A DNA stretch of 64,000 nt from Campylobacter hyointestinalis subsp. lawsonii (GTDB taxonomy: Bacteria > Campylobacterota > Campylobacteria > Campylobacterales > Campylobacteraceae). The notes beneath the pieces were generated by a model. It was not told the DNA's origin and searched no databases. It saw nothing but the letters and a program-made list of their open reading frames with translations. Location of the stretch: positions 62,001-126,000 of the forward strand of contig NZ_CP053828.1 in assembly GCF_013372165.1 (NCBI RefSeq). Reading direction: 5' to 3'. A program made the position numbers and the translations under genes. Shown in pieces: positions 7,793 to 16,636 of this stretch (positions are counted from its first letter, which is position 1; every line of letters starts with the position of its first letter).

Positions 7793-9241
7793 GTGCTTTT
7801 TAATAGCTATGAATTTATATTTCTATTTTTACCTATTACATTTTTTATATACTTTTATTTGTTAAATAAGAGATTGGTTTTGGGTGCAAAAATATTTTTA
7901 GTTCTCGCCAGTTTATTTTTTTATAGCTATTGGAATGTAAAATATCTACCATTAATACTGCTTTCTATATTTGTAAATTATAGTGTTGGATTAAGTTTAG
8001 TAAATCATCATAAAATTAGATTAAATCCTAATATTTTGCTAGTTTTTGGAGTGGTTTTTAATGTTGCTCTTTTGGCTTACTTTAAATATACAGATTTTTT
8101 CTTAGAAAATTTTAACGGATTTTTTGGATTAAATATACCACTTCCACATATTATCTTGCCACTTGGTATTAGCTTTTTCACCTTTACTCAGATAGCTTTT
8201 TTAGTCGATGCGTATAAAAACGAAGCAAAAGAGTATGGCTTGGTTAATTATATGCTGTTTGTAACATATTTTCCACATCTTTTAGCCGGTCCTATATTGC
8301 ATCATAAAGAAATGATGCCACAATTTTCATCTAAGCTAAACTGGGTAAAAAATTATAAAAATATAGCTCTTGGGGTATTTATATTTTCTATTGGATTATT
8401 TAAAAAAGTAGTTATTGCAGATACTTTTGGAGTTTGGGCAAATGCTGGATTTGATAGTGCTAATATACTAAATTTTGCCGAAGCTTGGGCTGCTAGTCTT
8501 AGCTATACTTTTCAACTTTATTTTGATTTTTCAGGCTATACTGATATGGCTATTGGTATATCTTTGATGTTTAATATTAAGCTTCCTATTAATTTTAATT
8601 CGCCATACAAAGCTTTAAATATACAAGACTTTTGGAGAAGATGGCATATGACGCTATCGCGCTTTTTAAGAGATTATATTTATATCCCTCTTGGTGGAAA
8701 TAGGGGGGGGGTAGCTAGTACATATAGAAATTTACTTCTTACATTTCTTATTGGCGGACTTTGGCACGGAGCTGGTTGGACTTTTATTTTTTGGGGATTT
8801 TTACATGGTATTGCACTAGTGATGCATAGAGTGTGGCAAAATCTTGGCTTTAAGATGCATAAAATCTTAGCTTGGTTTATAACTTTTAATTTTATAAATT
8901 TTACTTGGATATTTTTCAGAGCTAAAGAGTGGGAAGATGCGATAAAAGTTCTCAAAGGAATGCTCGGAATGAATGGCATTATTTTGCCGAGTGTTTTGGT
9001 AGGTAAGCTTGAATTTTTGAGTGTATTTGGGGTGGAATTTGGTGCTTGGCTGACAAATATTCGAGGCAATGTTATTACTGTTGTTGCTTTATTATCGGGT
9101 TTGATTATTATATCTTTTCGCAACTCAAATGAGATTAAATTTAGGTCAAGTATTATGTATTTACTTTTTTCTTCTATTTTATTTGCTTATTCGCTGCTTT
9201 CGTTTAGCAAAATATCTGAGTTTTTATACTTTAACTTCTAA
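7793..9241 (+). CDS. MBOAT family membrane O-acyltransferase (AlgI-like)
   Basis: A 482-aa polytopic inner-membrane protein starting at GTG (7793) behind AAAGGA. The first 60 residues are hydrophobic helices. MBOAT landmarks are LPLGISFFTFTQIAF, YLYFDFSGYTDMAIG-like FQLYFDFSGYTDMAIG, FWRRWHMTLSRFLRDYIY, and the catalytic His325 in GLWHGAGW. It should bring an acyl (usually acetyl) group across the membrane for O-acylation of the glycan. The SGNH-like gene 8 nt downstream is its expected partner, as AlgI works with AlgJ. A G9 tract interrupts the conserved LGGNR loop at R304, and both G8 and G10 give TAG within a few codons, so O-acylation is switchable. G9 here is the ON state. Confidence 0.92.
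   Translation: MLFNSYEFIFLFLPITFFIYFYLLNKRLVLGAKIFLVLASLFFYSYWNVKYLPLILLSIFVNYSVGLSLVNHHKIRLNPNILLVFGVVFNVALLAYFKYTDFFLENFNGFFGLNIPLPHIILPLGISFFTFTQIAFLVDAYKNEAKEYGLVNYMLFVTYFPHLLAGPILHHKEMMPQFSSKLNWVKNYKNIALGVFIFSIGLFKKVVIADTFGVWANAGFDSANILNFAEAWAASLSYTFQLYFDFSGYTDMAIGISLMFNIKLPINFNSPYKALNIQDFWRRWHMTLSRFLRDYIYIPLGGNRGGVASTYRNLLLTFLIGGLWHGAGWTFIFWGFLHGIALVMHRVWQNLGFKMHKILAWFITFNFINFTWIFFRAKEWEDAIKVLKGMLGMNGIILPSVLVGKLEFLSVFGVEFGAWLTNIRGNVITVVALLSGLIIISFRNSNEIKFRSSIMYLLFSSILFAYSLLSFSKISEFLYFNF
8703..8711 (+). repeat. G9 homopolymer in the MBOAT gene
   Basis: Nine G in the conserved GGNR loop (AGG GGG GGG GTA). G8 gives an immediate TAG; G10 gives GGT AGC TAG. A clean ON/OFF contingency tract, currently ON. 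Confidence 0.85.
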
Positions 9242-9249
9242 GGCAAAAG

Positions 9250-10377
9250 ATGAAAAAAGTTTTAAATTATAAAAAATGGGTAATTTTATTTGCTGTTTTT
9301 GCGACAATGTTTATTGGATTTATAGGAGTAGTAAATTTTGTTGTCGATCCGTATGGTCTCAATCAGCTCATTTCTATTAAAAAATTTAATACAAATAAGT
9401 TTTCAAATGAAAAAGTTATAACTAGATTTAAATTAATATCTTTAGTAGAAAATAACTTTAATGCAATTATGCTAGGAACTTCTAGGACTGGGGTTATGGA
9501 CCCGTCTATTGTGGATAAATATTTGCAAGCCAAAACATATAATATTTCATTTCCTGGCTCAAATTTGGATATGCAAAATAAGCTGTTTTTATATGCTCAC
9601 CATTTTAATAAAAATATAAAATATCTTGTTTATGGTATAGATTTTATGGCCTTTAATCAGAATAGGGACAAAAAAGAATTCCCCGAATTCTATGAGCTAG
9701 AAGATAAAATAAGAAAATATGAAAAGATAAGTAAATTTAATCTGTATTTAAACATAAAAACATTTACTTATAGCATTTTGACAATATTAGGCAATATATT
9801 TAATAAACCATTAGAACAAGTTTATCTTAAAAACGGAATGCTAGATTATAAGAATTATATACAACAATACAATAATGGTGTGTATAATTTCGATCAAGAA
9901 GCAAAAATGCAAATGAAAGGATATTTTTCTAAAAATGGAATATATAAAAATTATAAATTTTCTTATGATTATTTAGAGTATTTTAAAAATATAATACAAT
10001 TCTGCCAAAATAACAATATAAAAGTTTTTGTATATATACCTCCTATGTTTAGTGATCATTTTGATGCTTTATTTTCTGCTAATTTATATGATGAGTTTGA
10101 ATTGTTCAAAAAAGAATTAGCCAAAATAACTAATTTTGTAGATTTTACCGGACACAATATAATTAGTGAAAATAAAAATAACTATTGGGATAGCTCTCAC
10201 CTTAAAACAGAATTAACAGAAGTAATAATGGCTAGGATTCTCGATAATAAATCAGTAGAAGTGCCAAAGGATTTTGGTGTTTATGTCACAAAAAGAAATA
10301 TAGAACAACATCTAGATAATCTACGGAAACAGATTAAGCACTACGATTTAAATAAAACATTAAATAGCGTATTGTAA
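9250..10377 (+). CDS. Membrane-anchored SGNH-like protein, probable partner of the MBOAT acyltransferase
   Basis: A 375-aa protein with a short basic N-terminus and one transmembrane anchor (about residues 10-32), the rest presumably periplasmic. An SGNH-hydrolase-like arrangement is visible: Ser78 in MLGTSRTG and a distal Asp314/His317 in YWDSSHL. AlgJ/AlgX-type proteins with this architecture receive the acyl group from an MBOAT protein and place it on the polysaccharide, or remove it. The gene lies 8 nt behind the MBOAT gene, which supports that role. It contains no homopolymer tract of its own. Sequence similarity is low, so the family call rests on motif order, anchor and context. Confidence 0.72.
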   Translation: MKKVLNYKKWVILFAVFATMFIGFIGVVNFVVDPYGLNQLISIKKFNTNKFSNEKVITRFKLISLVENNFNAIMLGTSRTGVMDPSIVDKYLQAKTYNISFPGSNLDMQNKLFLYAHHFNKNIKYLVYGIDFMAFNQNRDKKEFPEFYELEDKIRKYEKISKFNLYLNIKTFTYSILTILGNIFNKPLEQVYLKNGMLDYKNYIQQYNNGVYNFDQEAKMQMKGYFSKNGIYKNYKFSYDYLEYFKNIIQFCQNNNIKVFVYIPPMFSDHFDALFSANLYDEFELFKKELAKITNFVDFTGHNIISENKNNYWDSSHLKTELTEVIMARILDNKSVEVPKDFGVYVTKRNIEQHLDNLRKQIKHYDLNKTLNSVL

Positions 10378-10457
10378 GATATATAAACTAGAGCTTATTA
10401 TTTCAGCAATATATTAGAAAAATATAAGTAGAATATGGCTCTTTTTAATAAAACAAT

Positions 10458-11210
10458 ATGAGGCATAAGTTGTTATTTGAAAACATAAAAAATATACAAG
10501 TAAAAGATACATTATCTTGGAAAGATAAAATATTTGTAACATTTGATATGGATTGGTGTAGCGATGATGTTTTGTCCTATACGCTTGATATTATAGAAAA
10601 ATATGATTTAAAAGCTACGTTTTTTGTAACGCATCAAACCACACTTTTAGAAAGAATGAAAGATAATCCAAATATAGAGCTAGGCATCCATCCAAATTTT
10701 AATTTTTTATTAAACGGTGATTTTAGACAAGGAAAAAATATAGATGAAATTATAAAATTTTATAAAAATATTTTTGAAAAAGTGGGATGGGGGGGGTATA
10801 ATGTGGTTAGCGTAAGAAGTCATTCCATAACTCAAAATTCACTAATACTTGATAGCTTTGATAAAAATGGATTGATATATGACTGTAATACTTTTATTCC
10901 TTTTTCTTCTGGTATAAAATGTCGTCCATATAGGCATTTTACAGATAAACTGATCAAAATACCATATTTTTGGGAGGATGATGTTCATTGTCTTTATAAC
11001 TGGGAATGGAATGTTGATAAATTTATAAATTATGATGGTTTAAAAGTATTTGATTTTCATCCTATCCATGTGTATTTAAATACAGAGAATTTGGCTAGAT
11101 ATGAACAAAGTAGAGAATTTCATAAAAGTAAAAGTCAATTGCTAAATCATAGATATAGCGGATACGGTGTTAATAATTTATTAATAGATTTAATAGAGGC
11201 AAATATATGA
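10458..11210 (+). CDS. Polysaccharide deacetylase-like protein (NodB-related fold), phase-variable
   Basis: A 250-aa protein with the divergent metal-dependent deacetylase pattern: VTFDMDW (Asp30, Asp32) after the first strand, LKATFFVTH (residues 51-59), GIHPNFN (His78) and SVRSHS (118-123). It probably removes an acyl group from a sugar or precursor in the cytoplasm, since no signal peptide is present. A G8 tract at 10789-10796 encodes part of VGWGGYN. G7 and G9 both run into stops within ten codons, so the current length is ON. It follows an 80-nt gap, one of the larger ones in this locus, so a new transcript could begin here. It overlaps the next gene by 4 nt. Confidence 0.75.
   Translation: MRHKLLFENIKNIQVKDTLSWKDKIFVTFDMDWCSDDVLSYTLDIIEKYDLKATFFVTHQTTLLERMKDNPNIELGIHPNFNFLLNGDFRQGKNIDEIIKFYKNIFEKVGWGGYNVVSVRSHSITQNSLILDSFDKNGLIYDCNTFIPFSSGIKCRPYRHFTDKLIKIPYFWEDDVHCLYNWEWNVDKFINYDGLKVFDFHPIHVYLNTENLARYEQSREFHKSKSQLLNHRYSGYGVNNLLIDLIEANI
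10789..10796 (+). repeat. G8 homopolymer in deacetylase-like gene 1
   Basis: Eight G encoding Trp-Gly-Gly. G9 reads GTA TAA; G7 stops about eight codons later. In frame in this sequence. Confidence 0.8.
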
Positions 11211-12130
11211 ATATAGCAGTAATAGGAAGGACTGAAATTTTATATAAAACAATTGAAATATTTTTACAGCATAATTATAAAATACCGCTAATAATCACTT
11301 CGAAAGAGGCACCAGAATACACTAAAACATCAAAAAACTTTGAATATATAGCAAATAAAATAAATGCCACATATATTTATACAAGCAAACTAGATGATTA
11401 CAAACAAGAGATAAAAAATGCAAATTGCGATATAGCTATCAGTTTAAATTATTCAAGTATCTTATCTCAAGATGTAATTGATTTATTTCCTCTTGGTATT
11501 TTAAATGCTCACGGCGGAGACCTACCAAAATACAGGGGAAATGCTTGTCAAGCGTGGGCAATACTAAATGGAGAAAAAAGAGTAGGGCTTTGTATCCATT
11601 CTATGATAGGAGGTGAAGTAGATAGTGGAAATATAATAGAGAAAGAATATTTAGATATAGATATTAATACAAAAGTTGGACAATGCTGGGATTGGATGGC
11701 TAAAATGATACCAAATATGTTTTTAAGCGCCGTTAAAAAATTACAAAAAGATCCTAATTATATTTTGGAAATTCAGTCTAAAGATCCAAAAAATACATTA
11801 AGATGCTATCCTAGAAATCCAGAAGACGGCAAAATAAACTGGAATAATTCAAATATCGAAATTTTACGTCTTATAAATGCATCAAATAAGCCATATAGTG
11901 GCGCATATTGTTTTTATGATGATAAAAAACTTATTATTTGGGATGCAGAGTTATTTGTGGATGATGAAATTTATTTATCAGAAGTTGGGCAAGTTGCAAA
12001 TATAGATGAAGATAAAAATATACTTGTTATAACAGGTAACGGAAAACTAAAAATAAATGAAATAGAGTATGATGGTTCGATTTTAAAACCAGGTCAAATA
12101 ATAAAAAGTATTAGAAGGAGATTGCGTTAA
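11207..12130 (+). CDS. Sugar amine N-formyltransferase
   Basis: A 307-aa formyltransferase-family enzyme with an intact catalytic triad: Asn100 and His102 in ILNAHGGDLPKYRG and Asp139 in EVDSGNI. The C-terminal part (RNPEDGKINWNN onward) matches the domain following the catalytic core in sugar N-formyltransferases. It should transfer formyl from N10-formyl-tetrahydrofolate to the amine of a nucleotide-linked amino sugar, for which the DegT aminotransferase upstream is a likely supplier. It starts inside the deacetylase stop (4-nt overlap) and its stop overlaps the next ATG by 1 nt. No phase-variable tract is present, unlike the two other formyltransferase genes in the window. Confidence 0.88.
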   Translation: MNIAVIGRTEILYKTIEIFLQHNYKIPLIITSKEAPEYTKTSKNFEYIANKINATYIYTSKLDDYKQEIKNANCDIAISLNYSSILSQDVIDLFPLGILNAHGGDLPKYRGNACQAWAILNGEKRVGLCIHSMIGGEVDSGNIIEKEYLDIDINTKVGQCWDWMAKMIPNMFLSAVKKLQKDPNYILEIQSKDPKNTLRCYPRNPEDGKINWNNSNIEILRLINASNKPYSGAYCFYDDKKLIIWDAELFVDDEIYLSEVGQVANIDEDKNILVITGNGKLKINEIEYDGSILKPGQIIKSIRRRLR

Positions 12131-12855
12131 TGAATTATTACGAATCTGATTTTACTGAGCAAAATTATCAAAATATTCTTAAAAAAATTTTATCAGATAC
12201 CATATTTTATGATGAGATATGTAACAGGGATAAATTTGTATTATGGAGACATGATGTTGATTTTTCTATCCATAGAGCATATGCTTTAGCTGTTTTAGAA
12301 AAATGGGGGGGGGTTAGATCTACTTATTTTATACAACTTGGTTCAATGTTTTATAATATTTTTGAACAAAATATAAAAGAGCTTATTTTTAAGATATTAT
12401 CTTTAGGGCATAGATTGGGTCTGCACTTTGATCCAAATGCATATAAAATTTCAAATAAAGATGATATGGAAAAATATTTATTGTTTGAAAAGAATATTTT
12501 AGAAAATTTATTTCAAACAGACATTAAGGTTTTTTCATATCACAATCCTACGGATGATATTTTAAAATATGATAATTTTGAAATAGGCGGTATGATAAAT
12601 ACCTATGCAAAATATTTTAAAGATAACGTAAAGTATTGTAGTGATAGCAATGGGTATTGGAGATTTAAAAGACTTGAAAATTTTTTAGATGAAAAGAATG
12701 ACAAAATACAAGTTTTAACTCATCCAGGATGGTGGCAAAAAGAAGTTCTTAGTCCAAGAGACCGGATCAAGCGTAGTATAAATGGCAGAGCAGAATTTGT
12801 TTTAAAAGCATATGATGAAACGTTAGAAAAATTTGGAAGAGTAAATGTCAGATAA
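12130..12855 (+). CDS. Polysaccharide deacetylase-like protein, second, phase-variable
   Basis: A 241-aa protein with the LRHDVD-type metal motif as WRHDVDFS (His41, Asp42, Asp44), followed by RSTYFIQLG, GLHFDPN and SYHNPTDD segments and a late LTHPGWW (metal or substrate His). This is the pattern of small deacetylase-like proteins in O-antigen and legionaminic-type loci. No signal peptide is seen. A G9 tract at 12305-12313 encodes KWGGVRS; G10 gives an immediate TAG and G8 stops after about 25 codons. It shares the TAATG junction with the formyltransferase and overlaps the acetyltransferase by 11 nt, so an OFF switch could also reduce coupled translation of that gene. Confidence 0.75.
   Translation: MNYYESDFTEQNYQNILKKILSDTIFYDEICNRDKFVLWRHDVDFSIHRAYALAVLEKWGGVRSTYFIQLGSMFYNIFEQNIKELIFKILSLGHRLGLHFDPNAYKISNKDDMEKYLLFEKNILENLFQTDIKVFSYHNPTDDILKYDNFEIGGMINTYAKYFKDNVKYCSDSNGYWRFKRLENFLDEKNDKIQVLTHPGWWQKEVLSPRDRIKRSINGRAEFVLKAYDETLEKFGRVNVR
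12305..12313 (+). repeat. G9 homopolymer in deacetylase-like gene 2
   Basis: Nine G encoding Trp-Gly-Gly then GTT. G10 makes an immediate TAG. In frame here. Confidence 0.85.
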
Positions 12856-13381
12856 GGTATTTAATAATATGCGTGTATATTTAGGTGCAATAAAAAATAT
12901 GCATGAGATAAACAAATTGTATTGCTGGATAAATGATAAAGAACTAGTAAATTTGAGTTCGTCATTTACACCCATTCATTTTAGTAATCATTTAGAATGG
13001 TTTAATAACATAAGACAAGATAAATCTTGCGTTTTATTTGGTATAAGAAAAATATGCAACAATGAACTTATCGGTAGTTGCCAACTGCACTCTATTAATC
13101 ATATTTACAAAAAAGCAGAGTTGCAAATTAGATTTGGACTAGATAATGTATCAAAAGGGTATGGTAAAGAAGCATTGTTTTTATTAATAAATTATGGTTT
13201 TAACGATTTAAATTTAAATAAAATTTATTTGCATGTATTTGATACAAATCATAGAGCAATATCACTATATAAAAGTCTTGGTTTTACACAAGAAGGTATA
13301 TTAAGAGATGATGCGTATATATGTGGTAAATACGTAGATGTATTGGTGATGAGTATTTTACGTAGAGAATGGATTAAATAA
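12845..13381 (+). CDS. GNAT family N-acetyltransferase (RimJ/PseH-like)
   Basis: A 178-aa GCN5-related acetyltransferase. The acetyl-CoA signature is in the RFGLDNVSKGYGKEAL region (Gly-rich pyrophosphate loop). The C-terminal NHRAISLYKSLGFTQEGILRD block is diagnostic of the RimJ/RimL and PseH branch. In this locus it probably acetylates an amino group of a nucleotide sugar rather than a ribosomal protein, which is inference from context. It overlaps the deacetylase-like gene by 11 nt and abuts the WbqC-like gene with no gap. Product length is normal for a single-domain GNAT. Confidence 0.88.
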   Translation: MSDKVFNNMRVYLGAIKNMHEINKLYCWINDKELVNLSSSFTPIHFSNHLEWFNNIRQDKSCVLFGIRKICNNELIGSCQLHSINHIYKKAELQIRFGLDNVSKGYGKEALFLLINYGFNDLNLNKIYLHVFDTNHRAISLYKSLGFTQEGILRDDAYICGKYVDVLVMSILRREWIK

Positions 13382-14059
13382 ATGATATGCGCGATACATC
13401 AACCAAATTTTTTTCCATGGCTTGGTTTTTTTGATAAAATAAAAAGGTGCGATAAATTTGTTATTTTAGATAGTGTCCAATTTGCAAAAACTGGTGGCGG
13501 CACATATGGAAATAGAGTAACCATTAATATTCAAGGTCAAAGTAAATGGATAACTGCACCCATAAATAGACCAAATGGTTTATGGAATATAAATGAAACC
13601 ACTTTTCAAGATACTAATTGGCGAGATAAGATAATAAAAACTTTGATAGCAAATTACTCTAAAGCACCATTTTTTAAAAAAAATAAAGATTTTATTTTTG
13701 ATCTTGTAAATTTTAAAAATCAAAATTTGAGCGAATATAATCTAAATTCAATTATTCAAATTTGTCAATTTTTAGGCATAGATGCAAATAAGATAGCACT
13801 ATCATCAAAATATGGATTTTCAACATCATCTAATAAGTTGCTTATTGATTTAACAAAAGCGGCTGGATGCGATACTTATATGGCTGGTAGCGGAGCTAGT
13901 GAGTACCAAAATATAGATTTATTTTATGAAAATCGATTAAAATTTGTTTATCAAGATTTTGTCCATCCTATATATAAACAGAACAATGCAGAAGATTTTA
14001 TAAAAGGACTAAGCGTGATTGATTATATTTTTAATGCAAGAGAAACATATGAAATATAA
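13382..14059 (+). CDS. WbqC-like family protein
   Basis: A 225-aa member of the WbqC family, recognisable from the N-terminal AIHQPNFFPWLGFFDKI and the VQFAKTGGGTYGNRVTI segment, with YMAGSGASEY later. WbqC proteins occur in O-antigen and glycolipid loci in many bacteria; their reaction is, to my knowledge, not firmly established. Several are found next to acetyltransferases and aminotransferases, suggesting amino-sugar modification. The ATG directly follows the GNAT stop. The 3' end overlaps the start of the glycosyltransferase gene by 11 nt. Confidence 0.88.
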   Translation: MICAIHQPNFFPWLGFFDKIKRCDKFVILDSVQFAKTGGGTYGNRVTINIQGQSKWITAPINRPNGLWNINETTFQDTNWRDKIIKTLIANYSKAPFFKKNKDFIFDLVNFKNQNLSEYNLNSIIQICQFLGIDANKIALSSKYGFSTSSNKLLIDLTKAAGCDTYMAGSGASEYQNIDLFYENRLKFVYQDFVHPIYKQNNAEDFIKGLSVIDYIFNARETYEI

Positions 14060-15212
14060 ATTAAAAAATATTATTAAGAGAGTAGTATATTATTGCCAAC
14101 TTTTATTATTGAAAATTTCTTTTTATTTATTTAGGTTTTTTGGTATTACAAATAAAGATAAAATTAATTGGGTAATTGGCGTAGATGAGATTGCCTCTAG
14201 TATCTATTTTTTAGGCAGCATATTAGCAAACTCGACAACGGTTTGCTTATCTAAAAATAAATTTTACAATCTTAAATATGATTATTTTATTAGTAATAGG
14301 CTGTGGCGAATTTTTTATAGCCCAATTTTGCTGGGGTATTTATCTGCTAAAAATACTCATTTTTGGTATATATGGCATACCGGTTTTTTACTTGATAGAA
14401 ATTTGGAATTTAAATTTTTAAAAGCTAAACATAAAAAGATAGTCTGCATGTTTAACGGCGATGATATTAGATCTATTAAATTAACAATGCAATACGCAAA
14501 AGATAATGCCATAGACACATATGCTAATTATTATGAATCAATTTATATAAGTTACGAGTATGAAAAAGAGAAAAAATTATTGGCTCAAAGTGCTGATAAA
14601 TACTCTGATTTGATTTTTAATTTTAATATAGATCAAATTTCATATATAAAAAGCAAACAATATCCGTGGAGATATATGTATCCTAAGGAAAAATTTATTA
14701 AAAATAATGATAAATTCAACAATATATCCAAAGTAAAAATTTTACATGCTCCAAGCAATCCTATTTTAAAAGGAACACAGCTTGTAAGAGCTGCTATTAA
14801 AAAAATACAACTAGAAGGATATGATATAGAATATGTCGAATTACAAAATGTGCCTAATTATGTAGTAGAAGAACATTTAAAAAATTCACACATAGTTTTA
14901 AATCAATTTTATAGTTTTGTGCCTGGTTTATTTGGCATTGAGTGTATGGCTAAACAATGTGCTGTTTTAATGTCTGCAGATCCAAATATTGAAACTGGAC
15001 TTATTTTTGATATAAAATCTGATATAAAATATGCTTGGCTTATTACTAAGTATTGGGAGATATATGACAAACTAAAATATCTATTAGATAACCCAGATAA
15101 AATTAAATACTATGCAAATAACGGTTATGAATTTGCATATAGTCATTATACATATGAAGCAGCTGGTGAATATACAAATAAAATACTAAAAGAAAATGGT
15201 ATTATTGATTGA
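14049..15212 (+). CDS. Glycosyltransferase-like protein (GT-B C-terminal half)
   Basis: A 387-aa protein from ATG 14049 (MKYKLKN); an in-frame start 30 nt upstream would add ten residues without visible reason. The N-terminal half begins with a hydrophobic stretch (about residues 10-30) and holds MFNGDDIRS. The C-terminal half has the GT-B-like LHAPSNPILKGT, LKNSHIVLNQFY and PGLFGIECMAKQC segments, corresponding to the nucleotide-sugar side. I cannot assign a family number. It overlaps WbqC (11 nt) and the flippase (4 nt), so it is part of the same translational chain. Role: probably adds one sugar of the repeat unit. Confidence 0.7.
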   Translation: MKYKLKNIIKRVVYYCQLLLLKISFYLFRFFGITNKDKINWVIGVDEIASSIYFLGSILANSTTVCLSKNKFYNLKYDYFISNRLWRIFYSPILLGYLSAKNTHFWYIWHTGFLLDRNLEFKFLKAKHKKIVCMFNGDDIRSIKLTMQYAKDNAIDTYANYYESIYISYEYEKEKKLLAQSADKYSDLIFNFNIDQISYIKSKQYPWRYMYPKEKFIKNNDKFNNISKVKILHAPSNPILKGTQLVRAAIKKIQLEGYDIEYVELQNVPNYVVEEHLKNSHIVLNQFYSFVPGLFGIECMAKQCAVLMSADPNIETGLIFDIKSDIKYAWLITKYWEIYDKLKYLLDNPDKIKYYANNGYEFAYSHYTYEAAGEYTNKILKENGIID

Positions 15213-16636
15213 TAAAAGAGTTTTTTAAAAATAGCTTAATATATATAGTTGGCACAATTGTTACTAGAGGAATAGGAATATTACTAGTGCCAATATATAC
15301 TAGATATTTATCTCCATCAGATTATGGGATAATTGATTTATTTACTATTGTAGCAAGTATTATAAATATTACCATAGCATTAGAGATTTCACAGGCGATA
15401 GCTCGGTATTACCAAGATGCAAAAGGAGATTTGCAAAAGGCTTTATATACTTCTACGGCATTTTGGTTTACATTTGTAGTATATGGCGCTTATTGTATAG
15501 TGTCATTAATTTTTAGTGATATTTTTACTACCTTATTGTTAGATGATTCTAAATATAAAGATATTTTTATTTTGGCAACTTTTTCAATAGCAACTAATGG
15601 TATATTTTATTTTACTCAAAATCAGCTTAAGTGGCAGATCCAACCAAAAGATAGTATATATGCAAGCCTCCTAAATATAGTAATTGTTGTGGTTGTAGCA
15701 GTCTTATTATTAACTAACTCTCAATTAAAAATAGAGAGTATATTTATTGCTCAAATACTAGGCAATGTAATAGCCTCTTTGTTGGCAATTTATTATGCTA
15801 TAAATAGTTATAAATTTTTATTTGATTATAAAAAATTGAAAGAAATGATATCTTTTTCAACTCCATTAGTTCTTTCTGGTGTAGCTATATTTATCGCAAT
15901 GTATATAGATAGGATTGCTATTAAAGACTTGCTAGGATTTAATGATCTTGGAATTTATGGCGTGGCCTATCGTTTTTCATCTGTAGCCGGACTTGTTATG
16001 ATTGGATTTCAGAATTCCATTACTCCTCTGATTTTTAAAAATTATAATAATAACAATACCCCTAGAGAAATATCAACTATATTTGATATTTTTTCCATAT
16101 TCGCACTTCTTACTATTTGTGGAAGTATAATTTTTTCAAAAGAAATTTTAATTTTATTTACAACACCTAATTTTTATAATGCAAGTCAATTAATTGGATT
16201 GTTGGTAATGATTAGTTTTTTTTCAAATATGTATATATTTGCCCCAGGCATTACTATTGCCAAAAAAACAAAATATGTGATTTATATAACAATAACTATA
16301 GCTTTGTTAAATATATTTCTAAATTATACTTTAATTCCTATTTTTGGGTTGGTGGGTTCTGCTTATGCTACTTTAATAGGATCGATTGTTGGCTTTTTTA
16401 TGTATTGTTTTATTTCATATAGATTTTATCCTATTCCATATTCAACAAAGAGATTGTTAATTTCTTTCGCGATTGTTTTAACTAGCTCCTATTTTATAGA
16501 AAATATATTAAACAAAATAGATATTTATAGTATAATTGCTAAACTTTTTTATTTTATATGTTTATCATTAATTTTAGTTTTTTTATTGTATAGTAAAACA
16601 AACTTAAAATATAACATATTTGCAAAGAGGTCATAA
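15209..16636 (+). CDS. Polysaccharide flippase (Wzx / MATE-MVF superfamily)
   Basis: A 475-aa polytopic membrane protein with about 12-14 hydrophobic segments and the Wzx-type opening FFKNSLIYIVGTIVTRGIG and PIYTRYLSPSDYG. It should move the undecaprenyl-diphosphate-linked oligosaccharide to the periplasmic face of the inner membrane. The start is TTG 15209, overlapping the upstream stop by 4 nt, since no ATG lies near. With the phosphoglycosyl transferase at the other end of the locus this points to a flippase-dependent pathway. I found no obvious Wzy polymerase or O-antigen ligase inside the window. Confidence 0.9.
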   Translation: MIKEFFKNSLIYIVGTIVTRGIGILLVPIYTRYLSPSDYGIIDLFTIVASIINITIALEISQAIARYYQDAKGDLQKALYTSTAFWFTFVVYGAYCIVSLIFSDIFTTLLLDDSKYKDIFILATFSIATNGIFYFTQNQLKWQIQPKDSIYASLLNIVIVVVVAVLLLTNSQLKIESIFIAQILGNVIASLLAIYYAINSYKFLFDYKKLKEMISFSTPLVLSGVAIFIAMYIDRIAIKDLLGFNDLGIYGVAYRFSSVAGLVMIGFQNSITPLIFKNYNNNNTPREISTIFDIFSIFALLTICGSIIFSKEILILFTTPNFYNASQLIGLLVMISFFSNMYIFAPGITIAKKTKYVIYITITIALLNIFLNYTLIPIFGLVGSAYATLIGSIVGFFMYCFISYRFYPIPYSTKRLLISFAIVLTSSYFIENILNKIDIYSIIAKLFYFICLSLILVFLLYSKTNLKYNIFAKRS

